From contig NZ_PCOZ01000016.1 in the NCBI RefSeq assembly GCF_002979555.1, positions 1 through 64,000 of the forward strand: a stretch of DNA of 64,000 nt, given 5' to 3'. Source of the DNA: Pseudomonas sp. MYb60. GTDB taxonomy: Bacteria > Pseudomonadota > Gammaproteobacteria > Pseudomonadales > Pseudomonadaceae. Of the stretch, positions 26,481 through 34,339 are shown piece by piece (position 1 is the first letter of the stretch; each line of letters begins with the position of its first letter). The notes under the pieces are model-generated. The model was not told the DNA's origin. It did no database searches and saw only the letters and a program-made list of their open reading frames with translations. Made by a program: the position numbers and the translations under genes.

Positions 26481-27635
26481 ATGCTCAAGGCACTGCGTTT
26501 TTTTGGATGGCCATTGTTGGCTGGCGTGCTGATCGCGATGCTGATTATTCAGCGTTATCCCCAGTTGGTGGGCTTGCCGAGCCTGGACGTGAACTTGCAA
26601 CAGGCCCCGCAAACCAGCGCGGTGGTGCAAGGCCCGGTGACGTATGCAGACGCGGTGGTGATTGCCGCCCCGGCGGTGGTCAACCTGTACACCACCAAGG
26701 TCATCAATAAACCGGCGCACCCGTTGTTCGAAGACCCGCAGTTCCGTCGCTATTTCGGTGATAACGGGCCCAAGCAGCGCCGCATGGAGTCGAGCCTGGG
26801 TTCCGGCGTGATCATGAGCCCGGAAGGCTACATCCTCACTAACAACCACGTGACCACCGGCGCCGACCAGATTGTGGTGGCCCTGCGCGACGGTCGTGAA
26901 ACCTTGGCCCGCGTAGTGGGCAGCGATCCGGAAACCGACCTCGCGGTGCTCAAGATCGACCTCAAAAGCCTGCCCGCGATCACCCTCGGCCGTTCCGACG
27001 GGCTGCGGGTAGGTGACGTGGCGCTGGCCATCGGCAACCCGTTCGGGGTGGGCCAGACGGTGACCATGGGCATCATCAGCGCCACCGGGCGTAACCAATT
27101 GGGCCTCAACAGTTACGAAGACTTCATCCAGACCGATGCGGCGATCAACCCAGGCAACTCCGGCGGTGCGCTGGTGGATGCCAATGGCAACCTGACCGGT
27201 ATCAACACGGCGATTTTCTCCAAGTCCGGCGGCTCCCAGGGCATCGGTTTTGCGATCCCGGTGAAGCTGGCAATGGAAGTGATGAAGTCCATCATCGAGC
27301 ACGGCCAGGTGATCCGTGGCTGGCTGGGGATTGAAGTGCAGCCGCTGACCAAGGAACTGGCCGAGTCGTTTGGCTTGACCGGCCGCCCTGGCATCGTGGT
27401 CGCCGGGATTTTCCGCGACGGCCCGGCACAGAAAGCCGGCCTGCAACTGGGGGACGTGATCCTCAGCATCAACGGCGAGCCCGCAGGTGATGGGCGCAAG
27501 TCGATGAACCAGGTGGCGCGGATCAAACCCACCGACAAGGTGGCGATCCAGGTGATGCGCAACGGCAAGGAGATCAAGTTGATGGCCGAAATCGGCTTGC
27601 GTCCACCGCCGGCACCGGTGAAAGAAGAGGAATAA
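26481..27635 (+). CDS. algW: periplasmic serine protease AlgW (DegS family)
   Basis: A 384-residue S1C protease anchored in the inner membrane by one N-terminal helix (about residues 5-24). The catalytic triad is in TNNHV (His near 113), TDLAVLK (Asp near 152) and NPGNSGGAL (Ser near 227). A single PDZ domain follows (about 270-370). AlgW makes the first cut in the anti-sigma factor MucA when its PDZ domain binds misfolded outer-membrane protein ends, which releases AlgU. The ATG at 26481 has an AGGA site. Confidence 0.95.
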   Translation: MLKALRFFGWPLLAGVLIAMLIIQRYPQLVGLPSLDVNLQQAPQTSAVVQGPVTYADAVVIAAPAVVNLYTTKVINKPAHPLFEDPQFRRYFGDNGPKQRRMESSLGSGVIMSPEGYILTNNHVTTGADQIVVALRDGRETLARVVGSDPETDLAVLKIDLKSLPAITLGRSDGLRVGDVALAIGNPFGVGQTVTMGIISATGRNQLGLNSYEDFIQTDAAINPGNSGGALVDANGNLTGINTAIFSKSGGSQGIGFAIPVKLAMEVMKSIIEHGQVIRGWLGIEVQPLTKELAESFGLTGRPGIVVAGIFRDGPAQKAGLQLGDVILSINGEPAGDGRKSMNQVARIKPTDKVAIQVMRNGKEIKLMAEIGLRPPPAPVKEEE

Positions 27636-27646
27636 ACGCTGTCAGG

Positions 27647-27670
27647 CAGGTACTCGCTCGCGGGTACCTG
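27647..27670 (+). terminator. possible terminator hairpin after algW
   Basis: CAGGTAC and GTACCTG form a 7-bp stem with a 10-nt loop, 11 bp after the algW stop. The following sequence is AT-rich but has no clean T-run, so the call is weak. Confidence 0.4.
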
Positions 27671-27686
27671 TAAGTTTATATTTCCA

Positions 27687-27705
27687 AGCAATTCATTCTC
27701 ATTAG
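27687..27705. promoter_or_regulatory. Fur-like box upstream of the siderophore receptor
   Basis: On the minus strand the site reads TAATGAGAATGAATTGC, 12 of 17 positions as in the Fur consensus. It overlaps the spacer and presumed -35 region before a TATATT at 27712-27717, where a repressor would block transcription. Confidence 0.6.
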
Positions 27706-27747
27706 TCATGTTATATTGTTTCAATATCGCTATTGGAACGCTCTATC

Positions 27748-29844
27748 ATGCCGTCTCGAAGAATTGCCCCCATGGCTGGCCTGGCCCTGGGTCTGCTGCT
27801 TGATCCCGCCTTCGCCGAAGAAAACACCGTGGAACTGGACACCATCAGCGTCACCACCGACGCGTATGAATCCGCCACCGGCCCGGTCACCGGCTACCGC
27901 GCCACCCGCTCTGCCAGCGCGACCAAGACGGACACCGCACTTCGCGACATCCCACAATCCATCAGCGTGATTCCCGCCACTGTCCTGAAAGACCTGGGCA
28001 GTACCAACGTGGAACGGGCGCTGGAATTCGCCGGCGGTGTGTCCAAACAAAACAATTTTGGCGGCCTGACCCTGTACGAATACAGCGTGCGCGGCTTCAC
28101 CACGTCCGAGTTCTACCAGGACGGTTTCAGCGCCAACCGCGGCTACCCGAGCACGCCTGACGCGGCCAATATCGAACGCATAGAAGTACTCAAGGGCCCT
28201 GCGGCCAGCCTGTATGGCCGCGGTGATCCAGGCGGCACGGTGAATATCGTCACCAAGAAGCCCCAGCCAGAGGCTTTCACCACCCTGCAAACCAGCGCTG
28301 GCAGTTGGGACCGCTACCGCACCGCGCTGGACGTCAACACTCCGCTGGACAGCGAAGGCAGCATGCTGTCGCGGGTCAACCTGGCCGTGGAGGACAACCA
28401 CAGCTTCCGCGACCACGTGCAGAGCAAGCGCGTGTTCGTCGCGCCTTCGTTCAGCTGGCAACTGGACCCCGACACCAGCCTGCTGGTGGAAAGCGAATTC
28501 GTGCGCCACAGCTCCACCTTCGACCGCGGAATCGTCGACGCCCCCGGTGTATCGCGCTCCACCTTCCTTGGCGAGCCCAACGACGGCGATATCGACAACC
28601 ATAACAACCGCCTGCAGGCCACCCTCGAGCATCACCTGAATGACGCGTGGAAACTGCGCCTGGCCAGCCACTACAAGCAGGGCACGCTGTGGGGCGACGC
28701 GTCGGAAAACCGCGCGTTGAACACCGACGGCCATACCCTCAACCGCCGCTATCGCGAACGTTCCATGGGTTGGCACGACAGCATCACCCAGCTGGAACTG
28801 CGCGGTCTGTTCGACATTGGCAGCTGGCAGCACGAACTGCTGATCGGCACCGAATACGAGGACTACCGCAAGAAGGAACGGGTGACCGCCATCGCAGGCA
28901 GCGCCTACGCCATCGACCTCTACAACCCGGTCTACGGCCAGCCCAAACCCAACGGGACGCGCTCCGGCACCGACTTCTTCGAACAGACCAAAAGCCACGC
29001 GCTGAACCTGCAAGACCAGATCATCTTCACCGACCGCCTGCGCGGCATGGTGGGCGCACGCTTCGAGCACTTCGAACAGAGCACCGAAGACTTCACCCGC
29101 AACAGCGCCAAGAGCCGCCAGACCCACGACGCCCTCACCCAGCGCGCCGGGCTGCTCTACCAGCTCACGCCCGAGGTCGGCGTCTTCGCCAACGCCTCCA
29201 CCTCGTTCAAGCCCAACAGTGGCCTGGACGCCAATGGCAAAACCTTCAAGCCCGAAGAAGGCGTGGGTTATGAAGTGGGGATCAAGAGTGAGTTGTTCGA
29301 CGACCGCCTCAGCACCACCCTCGCCGCGTTCCATATCGAAAAGGAAAACGTGCTGGCGCTGGACCCGGCCACCAACACCAGCCGCGCCATGGGCAAGGCG
29401 CGCAGTCAGGGACTTGACCTGCAACTGACCGGTCAGGTGACCGATGCCATACGCGTGATCGGTGCCTTCGCCTACATCGATGCCGAAGTGACCAAGGGCG
29501 ATAGAGCCATTCCTGCCGGCAGCCGCATTTTAGGCGTGGCCAAGCGCAGCGGCAGCCTGTTGGGGGTGTATGAGTTCCAGGATGGCGTGTTGCGCGGATC
29601 GGACCTGGGGGCCGCGTTCACGTATGTGGGCGATCGCTCGGGTGAAGCGGGCACGCAGTTCGAACTGCCGGCGTACCACACCGTCGACCTGCTGGCCCAT
29701 TACAAGGCCACGGAGAATGTCACCGTGGGCCTGAACCTCAACAACCTGTTTGATGAGAAGTATTACGAGCGGTCCTACAGCAACTATTGGATCAGCCCCG
29801 GCGAGCCGCGCAACCTCACGGTCAGCCTGACGCTGAACCTGTAA
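27748..29844 (+). CDS. TonB-dependent siderophore receptor
   Basis: A 698-residue outer-membrane receptor. A signal peptide (cleavage near PAFA|EE, residue 23) precedes a TonB-box-like stretch (DTISVTT), the plug domain (about 50-160, with LKGPAASLYGRGDPGG) and a 22-strand barrel ending in an aromatic-poor LTLNL. It lacks the N-terminal signalling domain of FpvA-type receptors, so it should not act through a sigma/anti-sigma pair. It resembles receptors for ferrichrome or hydroxamate-type siderophores, but the ligand cannot be named. The ATG at 27748 was preferred to a TTG 15 bp upstream. A Fur-like site is upstream. Confidence 0.92.
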   Translation: MPSRRIAPMAGLALGLLLDPAFAEENTVELDTISVTTDAYESATGPVTGYRATRSASATKTDTALRDIPQSISVIPATVLKDLGSTNVERALEFAGGVSKQNNFGGLTLYEYSVRGFTTSEFYQDGFSANRGYPSTPDAANIERIEVLKGPAASLYGRGDPGGTVNIVTKKPQPEAFTTLQTSAGSWDRYRTALDVNTPLDSEGSMLSRVNLAVEDNHSFRDHVQSKRVFVAPSFSWQLDPDTSLLVESEFVRHSSTFDRGIVDAPGVSRSTFLGEPNDGDIDNHNNRLQATLEHHLNDAWKLRLASHYKQGTLWGDASENRALNTDGHTLNRRYRERSMGWHDSITQLELRGLFDIGSWQHELLIGTEYEDYRKKERVTAIAGSAYAIDLYNPVYGQPKPNGTRSGTDFFEQTKSHALNLQDQIIFTDRLRGMVGARFEHFEQSTEDFTRNSAKSRQTHDALTQRAGLLYQLTPEVGVFANASTSFKPNSGLDANGKTFKPEEGVGYEVGIKSELFDDRLSTTLAAFHIEKENVLALDPATNTSRAMGKARSQGLDLQLTGQVTDAIRVIGAFAYIDAEVTKGDRAIPAGSRILGVAKRSGSLLGVYEFQDGVLRGSDLGAAFTYVGDRSGEAGTQFELPAYHTVDLLAHYKATENVTVGLNLNNLFDEKYYERSYSNYWISPGEPRNLTVSLTLNL

Positions 29845-29859
29845 ATACGCTCAAACCAT

Positions 29860-29889
29860 GTGGGAGCGACCCGACAAGTCCACTCCCAC
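29860..29889. repeat. degenerate REP-like inverted repeat
   Basis: GTGGGAG and CTCCCAC flank 16 bp between the convergent receptor gene and hemH. It resembles the other repeats in the window but the core differs (GAGCGACC). Confidence 0.55.
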
Positions 29890-29912
29890 CGTTTGATCTT
29901 CACGGGGTCCGC

Positions 29913-30938
29913 TTACAGCGCTGTCGGCGCCCGCTCGCACAGGGTATTCAGTGCCTTCGCCCACTGCGGATCATCATTCAGGCACGGCACCAGCACCAAC
30001 TCCTCGCCCCCGGCCTCGCGGAACTGCTCCAGCCCGCGGTCACCGATCTCTTCCAGGGTCTCGATGCAATCGGCCACAAACGCCGGGCACATCACCAGCA
30101 GCTTTTTCACGCCTTGCTGGGCCAGGGCTTCCAGACGGGCTTCGGTGTAGGGTTCGATCCACTTGGCCCGGCCCAGGCGCGACTGGAACGCCACCGACCA
30201 TTTATCGTCCGGCAAGCCCAGGCGCGCGGCAACGTCACGGGCAACGCTGAAGCATTGCGCGCGGTAGCAGGTTTTCAGCACCTGCGGCGATGCGTTCTTG
30301 CAGCAGTCGGCATCCTTGAAGCAATGCTGGCCCGTCGGGTCGAGCTTGGTCAGGTGACGCTCTGGCAGGCCGTGGAAACTCAGCAGCAGGTGATCGTAAT
30401 CCTGCTCCACGTAAGCGCGGACACTCGCCGCGAGGGCATCCAGGTATTCCGGCTGGTCGTAGAACGGCTGCAAGGTCGAAAATTGCACGCTCAACTTCTT
30501 GTCGCGCACGACCCGCTTGGCCTCTTCGATCACCGTGGTCACAGTGCTGTCGGCAAACTGCGGGTACAGCGGCGCCAGTGTGACCTTGCGAATGCCCTGC
30601 GCAGCCAGGCGGGTCAGCACGGTTTCGAGGGACGGCTCGCCGTAGCGCATCGCCAATTCCACCGGGCCGTGGGTCCACTGCGTGGTCATCTGCTGTTGCA
30701 GGCGACGACTCAACACCACCAGCGGCGACCCCTCGTCCCACCAGATGGACGCATAGGCATGGGCCGACTGTTCGGGACGCTTGATCAGGATCAGCGACAC
30801 CAGCAGGCGGCGTACCGGCCACGGCAGGTCAATGACGTAGGGGTCCATCAGAAACTGATTGAGATAACTGCGCACATCGGCCACCGAGGTGGACTTGGGT
30901 GAGCCCAGGTTGACCAGTAACAACGCGTGATCGGTCAT
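29913..30938 (-). CDS. hemH: ferrochelatase
   Basis: A 341-residue class of HemH that inserts iron into protoporphyrin IX, the last step of heme synthesis. The catalytic His is in LLSFHGLPERHL near residue 185, and VMCPAFVADCIETLEEI holds the conserved Glu region near residue 265. It follows a TIGR01777 epimerase by 14 bp, as in other Pseudomonas genomes, and borders the light-response locus. Confidence 0.96.
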   Translation of the reverse strand: MTDHALLLVNLGSPKSTSVADVRSYLNQFLMDPYVIDLPWPVRRLLVSLILIKRPEQSAHAYASIWWDEGSPLVVLSRRLQQQMTTQWTHGPVELAMRYGEPSLETVLTRLAAQGIRKVTLAPLYPQFADSTVTTVIEEAKRVVRDKKLSVQFSTLQPFYDQPEYLDALAASVRAYVEQDYDHLLLSFHGLPERHLTKLDPTGQHCFKDADCCKNASPQVLKTCYRAQCFSVARDVAARLGLPDDKWSVAFQSRLGRAKWIEPYTEARLEALAQQGVKKLLVMCPAFVADCIETLEEIGDRGLEQFREAGGEELVLVPCLNDDPQWAKALNTLCERAPTAL

Positions 30939-30952
30939 GCAACATCCTATTT

Positions 30953-31852
30953 CTAGAGGCGGCTGGACAAGTCATCCAGAGCCGCACGCAACTCAGTGAA
31001 CCGGAAAGTGAAACCGGCGGCCAGCAAGCGTTCGGGCACCGCCTTCTGCCCGCCCAGCAACAGGCCGGACAATTCGCCCAGCCCGACCTTCAAGGCAAAG
31101 GCCGGCATCGGCATGAACGCCGGGCGGTGCAGCACCTGACCCAACGTCTTGGCAAACTCACGATTACGCACCGGGTGTGGCGCGCAGGCATTATAAGGAC
31201 CGCTGGCGTCTTCCTTGTGCAGAAGAAAATCAATCAAGGCGATTTGATCCTGGATGTGTACCCACGGCATCCACTGCCGACCATTGCCGATAGGCCCGCC
31301 CAGCGCCAGTTTGAACGGCAGCAAGAGGCGCGACAAAAAGCCGCCCTCGGCTGCCAGCACCAGGCCGGTGCGCACCAGCACCACACGCAGCCCCAAGGCT
31401 TCGGCGCGCTGGGCGGTCTCTTCCCAGGCGATGCACAGTTGGCTGGGGAAGTCGTCCTGCACCGGGCCGCTGGCTTCGGTGAGTTCACGCTCGCCGCCGT
31501 CACCGTACCAACCCACCGCCGACCCGGACACCAGCACCGCCGGTCTTTGCTCCAGCGTTTCCAGCCACGCCAGCAGGGTTTCGGTCAGCGCGATCCGGCT
31601 GCTCCACAGCAGCGCCTTGCGCTTGTGGGTCCAGGGTCGATCGGCGATTGGCGCACCGGCGAGATTAATGACCGCGTCCACCGGGCCGATAACCTGTTGC
31701 AGGCGGCCGACCCCTGACACCTGGGCGCCGCATGCCTTGGCGACCTGTTCCGGGTGGCGGCTCCACACGGTCAGGCGATGGCCCTGCGCGAGCCAGTGTT
31801 GGCAAAGTTGACGGCCGATCAGGCCAGTACCGCCGGTCAGCAAAATGTGCAT
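30953..31852 (-). CDS. TIGR01777-family NAD(P)-binding epimerase
   Basis: A 299-residue extended-SDR protein like E. coli YfcH. The N-terminal dinucleotide motif is LTGGTGLIGRQL (residues 5-16), and the C-terminus carries the DUF1731 domain (about 250-296, with LLAAGFTFRFTELRAALDDL). The substrate is not known. It is transcribed ahead of hemH and divergent from the FAD enzyme of the light-response locus. Confidence 0.9.
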   Translation of the reverse strand: MHILLTGGTGLIGRQLCQHWLAQGHRLTVWSRHPEQVAKACGAQVSGVGRLQQVIGPVDAVINLAGAPIADRPWTHKRKALLWSSRIALTETLLAWLETLEQRPAVLVSGSAVGWYGDGGERELTEASGPVQDDFPSQLCIAWEETAQRAEALGLRVVLVRTGLVLAAEGGFLSRLLLPFKLALGGPIGNGRQWMPWVHIQDQIALIDFLLHKEDASGPYNACAPHPVRNREFAKTLGQVLHRPAFMPMPAFALKVGLGELSGLLLGGQKAVPERLLAAGFTFRFTELRAALDDLSSRL

Positions 31853-31992
31853 GGGACACTCCTCATGTAACGTTCGCCGTCGATCACTGGTCTATTTTAT
31901 TAGCAGGGAGCCATTTGAAAATCGGGCGTAACGTTGATTAAAGCCAGTGCTTTAACCATAGGTCATGCCACAGGATCAGGCGCCCAAGAACT

Positions 31993-32016
31993 TATACCAA
32001 AAAACAATATTGTACA
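31993..32016 (+). promoter_or_regulatory. candidate LitR/PplR operator (weaker copy)
   Basis: TATACC, exactly 12 bp, then TGTACA. It departs by one base from the direct repeat T(G/A)TACA-N12-TGTA(C/T)A that I recall for P. putida PplR1. It lies 50 bp upstream of the FAD enzyme at 32066. Confidence 0.55.
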
Positions 32017-32065
32017 GGTATTGGTGTCGGCGTAGTCTGTACCCAACGGTAAAACGAGGCCTCCC

Positions 32066-33052
32066 ATGACTGTTCCCATCGCGATCATCGGCACCGGCAT
32101 TGCCGGTCTCTCCGCCGCCCAAGCGTTACGAGACGCGGGGCACGTTGTACAACTCTTCGATAAAAGCCGCGGCAGTGGTGGCCGTATGTCCAGCAAGCGC
32201 AGCGATGCCGGCTCACTGGACATGGGCGCTCAATATTTCACCGCCCGCGACCGGCGCTTCGTCAACGAAGTGCAGCGCTGGCAAGCCAACGGCTGGGCCG
32301 AGCAGTGGAAGCCACAGCTGTACAACTTCAAGTCCGGCCAACTCACGCCCTCCCCCGACGAGCAAGTGCGCTGGGTCGGCACGCCGCGCATGAGCGCCAT
32401 CACCCGCGCCTTGCTCGACGACCTGCCGGTGCACTTTGGGTGCCGTATCACCGACGTGTTCCAGGGCACCCAACACTGGAACCTGCTGGATGCCGATGGC
32501 GAGCACCATGGCCCGTTCAGCCACGTGATCATTGCCACGCCGGCCCCCCAGGCTACCGCGCTGCTGGCCGCTGCGCCGAAGTTGGCGAGTGCCGCCGCCG
32601 GGGTCAAGATGGACCCGACCTGGGCGGTTGCCCTGGCTTTCGACAAACCCCTGGATACACCGATGGAAGGCTGCTTCGTCCAGGACAGCCCCCTTGACTG
32701 GCTGGCGCGCAACCGCAGCAAACCCGGGCGCGACACCACGCTGGATACCTGGGTCTTGCACGCCACCAGCGCCTGGAGCAGGGCCCATCTGGACCTGCCC
32801 AAAGAAGCCGTGATCGAACACCTGCACGGCGCCTTTGCCGAATTGCTGCACAGCGCCATGCCCGCACCGTCGTTCAGCCTGGCGCACCGTTGGCTCTACG
32901 CGCGACCGTCCAGCGGCCACGAGTTCGGCGTGCTCGCCGATGCCGACCTGGGCCTGTACGTGTGTGGCGACTGGTGCCTGTCGGGCCGGGTGGAAGGTGC
33001 CTGGCTCAGCGGCCAGGAAGCCGCACGGCGCTTGATCGAGCACCTGCAATGA
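32066..33052 (+). CDS. renalase-like NAD(P)/FAD-dependent oxidoreductase
   Basis: A 328-residue flavoprotein with the N-terminal FAD motif IAIIGTGIAGLSAAQ (residues 5-19) and the GG-arginine segment GSGGRMSSKR. The overall fold is that of the monoamine oxidase/renalase group. The C-terminal FAD segment ends in DWCLSGRVEGAWLSG. Its substrate is unknown. Proteins of this type often lie beside photolyase genes in Pseudomonas. Its start codon lies behind a candidate light operator, and its stop overlaps the next gene by 4 bp. Confidence 0.85.
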   Translation: MTVPIAIIGTGIAGLSAAQALRDAGHVVQLFDKSRGSGGRMSSKRSDAGSLDMGAQYFTARDRRFVNEVQRWQANGWAEQWKPQLYNFKSGQLTPSPDEQVRWVGTPRMSAITRALLDDLPVHFGCRITDVFQGTQHWNLLDADGEHHGPFSHVIIATPAPQATALLAAAPKLASAAAGVKMDPTWAVALAFDKPLDTPMEGCFVQDSPLDWLARNRSKPGRDTTLDTWVLHATSAWSRAHLDLPKEAVIEHLHGAFAELLHSAMPAPSFSLAHRWLYARPSSGHEFGVLADADLGLYVCGDWCLSGRVEGAWLSGQEAARRLIEHLQ

Positions 33053-33264
33053 ACCGCATCAACCCCGCCAAATTGCTGCTGTCGAAGTGGACAGCAGCGC
33101 ACCCTCGCAACAAGGAAAAACACTTCCTCGTCACCGAGCTGTTTCGTGACGACGAAGGCACGGTGCTGGACATCGAGCTGCAAGCAGTCATGACCCGCCG
33201 CGTCGAGCGCCTGGCCTGGCAAACCTTGCAAGACGCCGAGCGCTGGAAAATCGGCTGGAAATAA
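33049..33264 (+). CDS. TIGR02450-family Trp-rich protein
   Basis: A 71-residue protein with tryptophans in LLLSKWTAAHP, LAWQTL and the C-terminal ERWKIGWK. It matches the small Trp-rich family TIGR02450, whose function is unknown. It overlaps the preceding FAD enzyme gene by 4 bp (ATGA), so the two form a short operon. Homologues are commonly found next to photolyases or cryptochromes. Confidence 0.85.
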   Translation: MNRINPAKLLLSKWTAAHPRNKEKHFLVTELFRDDEGTVLDIELQAVMTRRVERLAWQTLQDAERWKIGWK

Positions 33265-33280
33265 CCCTTTCGCAAAAACC

Positions 33281-33304
33281 TGTACAAAAAAATTGACTTG
33301 TACA
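33281..33304 (+). promoter_or_regulatory. candidate LitR/PplR operator 1
   Basis: TGTACA, 12 bp, TGTACA. Both halves are perfect. The second half-site occupies the first bases of the spacer of the promoter at 33293-33320, so a bound MerR-type repressor would cover the -35 element. Confidence 0.75.
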
Positions 33305-33320
33305 GCATCGAACCTATGAT
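33293..33320 (+). promoter_or_regulatory. sigma-70 promoter of the ybgA-merR-phrB operon
   Basis: TTGACT, 16 bp and TATGAT, about 57 bp before the ybgA-like ATG. One candidate operator overlaps it and another lies just downstream, an arrangement expected for a repressed promoter. Confidence 0.7.
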
Positions 33321-33330
33321 GAGATTTAGT

Positions 33331-33354
33331 TGTACAAGTCATGAAGCTTGTACA
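33331..33354 (+). promoter_or_regulatory. candidate LitR/PplR operator 2
   Basis: A second TGTACA, 12 bp, TGTACA, again perfect. It starts 11 bp after the presumed -10 element, so it would cover the start of transcription. Confidence 0.75.
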
Positions 33355-33376
33355 GGAATCTTGCTGAGGTTCGTGT

Positions 33377-34336
33377 ATGTCCAGCCCCTCCAAACCGAAG
33401 ATCGCCATCAGCGCCTGCCTACTGGGCGAGAACGTGCGCTTCAACGGCGGTCATAAACAATCCCTGCTGTGCAGCCAGACCCTTGCCGACTATTTCGACT
33501 TCGTGCCGCTGTGCCCGGAAGTTGCAATCGGCCTGGGAATCCCCCGCGAACCGATCCGGTTGGTGGGCGACCCTGCTCACCCGCAAGCGGTCGGCACCGT
33601 GCACCGCGAGCTGAATGTCACCCAGCCCCTGAACGATTACGGCCAACAGATGGCCGAGGCGCACACTGACCTGTGCGGTTACATCTTCATGCAAAAGTCA
33701 CCGTCTTGCGGCCTTGAACGGGTCAAGGTGTACCGCGATAACGGCACGCCGGTGGACGGTGGCGGGCGTGGCATCTACGCCCAGGCGTTTTGCGCACGCC
33801 ACCCCAACCTGCCGGTGGAGGAAGACGGTCGGCTGAATGACCCGGTGCTACGGGAAAATTTCCTCACCCGGGTGTTCGTCTACGCCAGCTGGCAACAGTT
33901 GCTGGCCGAAGGCTTGAGCCGCCACCGCCTGCTGGCCTTCCACTCGCGCTACAAATACCTGCTGATGGCCCACAGCCCCGCGCACTACAAAAGCCTCGGC
34001 CACTTGCTGGGCAGCATGGGCAAGGCCACCGCGCTGGAAGAACTGGCCGACTGTTACTTCAGCGAATTGATGACAGGCCTGACCAAGTGCGCCACCCGGG
34101 GCACCCACACCAACGTGCTGCAGCACATCAGCGGCTACCTCAAGCAAGTCATCAGCGCCGACGACAAGCAGGAAATGCAGACCGTCATCGGCCAATACCG
34201 CCACGGCATCGTGCCATTGGTGGTGCCGCTGACCCTGCTCAAGCATCACTTCCGCCAACACCCGGACCGCTACATCGCGCAGCAGGCCTACCTGCAACCG
34301 CACCCGGAAAATCTCAGCCTGCGTAATGCGATCTAA
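33377..34336 (+). CDS. YbgA-family protein (DUF523-DUF1722)
   Basis: A 319-residue two-domain protein. The N-terminal DUF523 part (ISACLLGENVRFNGGHK and FMQKSPSCGLERVKVY, with conserved Cys) is followed by DUF1722 (about 190-305, with HSRYKYLLMAHSPAHY). E. coli YbgA is the gene just upstream of phr, and this pairing with photolyase recurs here. Its function is unknown; a DUF1722 role in thiouridine-related or DNA photoprotection has not been established to my knowledge. It opens a nine-gene operon. Confidence 0.9.
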   Translation: MSSPSKPKIAISACLLGENVRFNGGHKQSLLCSQTLADYFDFVPLCPEVAIGLGIPREPIRLVGDPAHPQAVGTVHRELNVTQPLNDYGQQMAEAHTDLCGYIFMQKSPSCGLERVKVYRDNGTPVDGGGRGIYAQAFCARHPNLPVEEDGRLNDPVLRENFLTRVFVYASWQQLLAEGLSRHRLLAFHSRYKYLLMAHSPAHYKSLGHLLGSMGKATALEELADCYFSELMTGLTKCATRGTHTNVLQHISGYLKQVISADDKQEMQTVIGQYRHGIVPLVVPLTLLKHHFRQHPDRYIAQQAYLQPHPENLSLRNAI

Positions 34337-34339
34337 ATC

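Noticed and set aside
27733..27747. TTG start of the siderophore receptor
   Set aside because: The ATG 15 bp downstream gives a normal signal peptide, and TTG has no better ribosome site.
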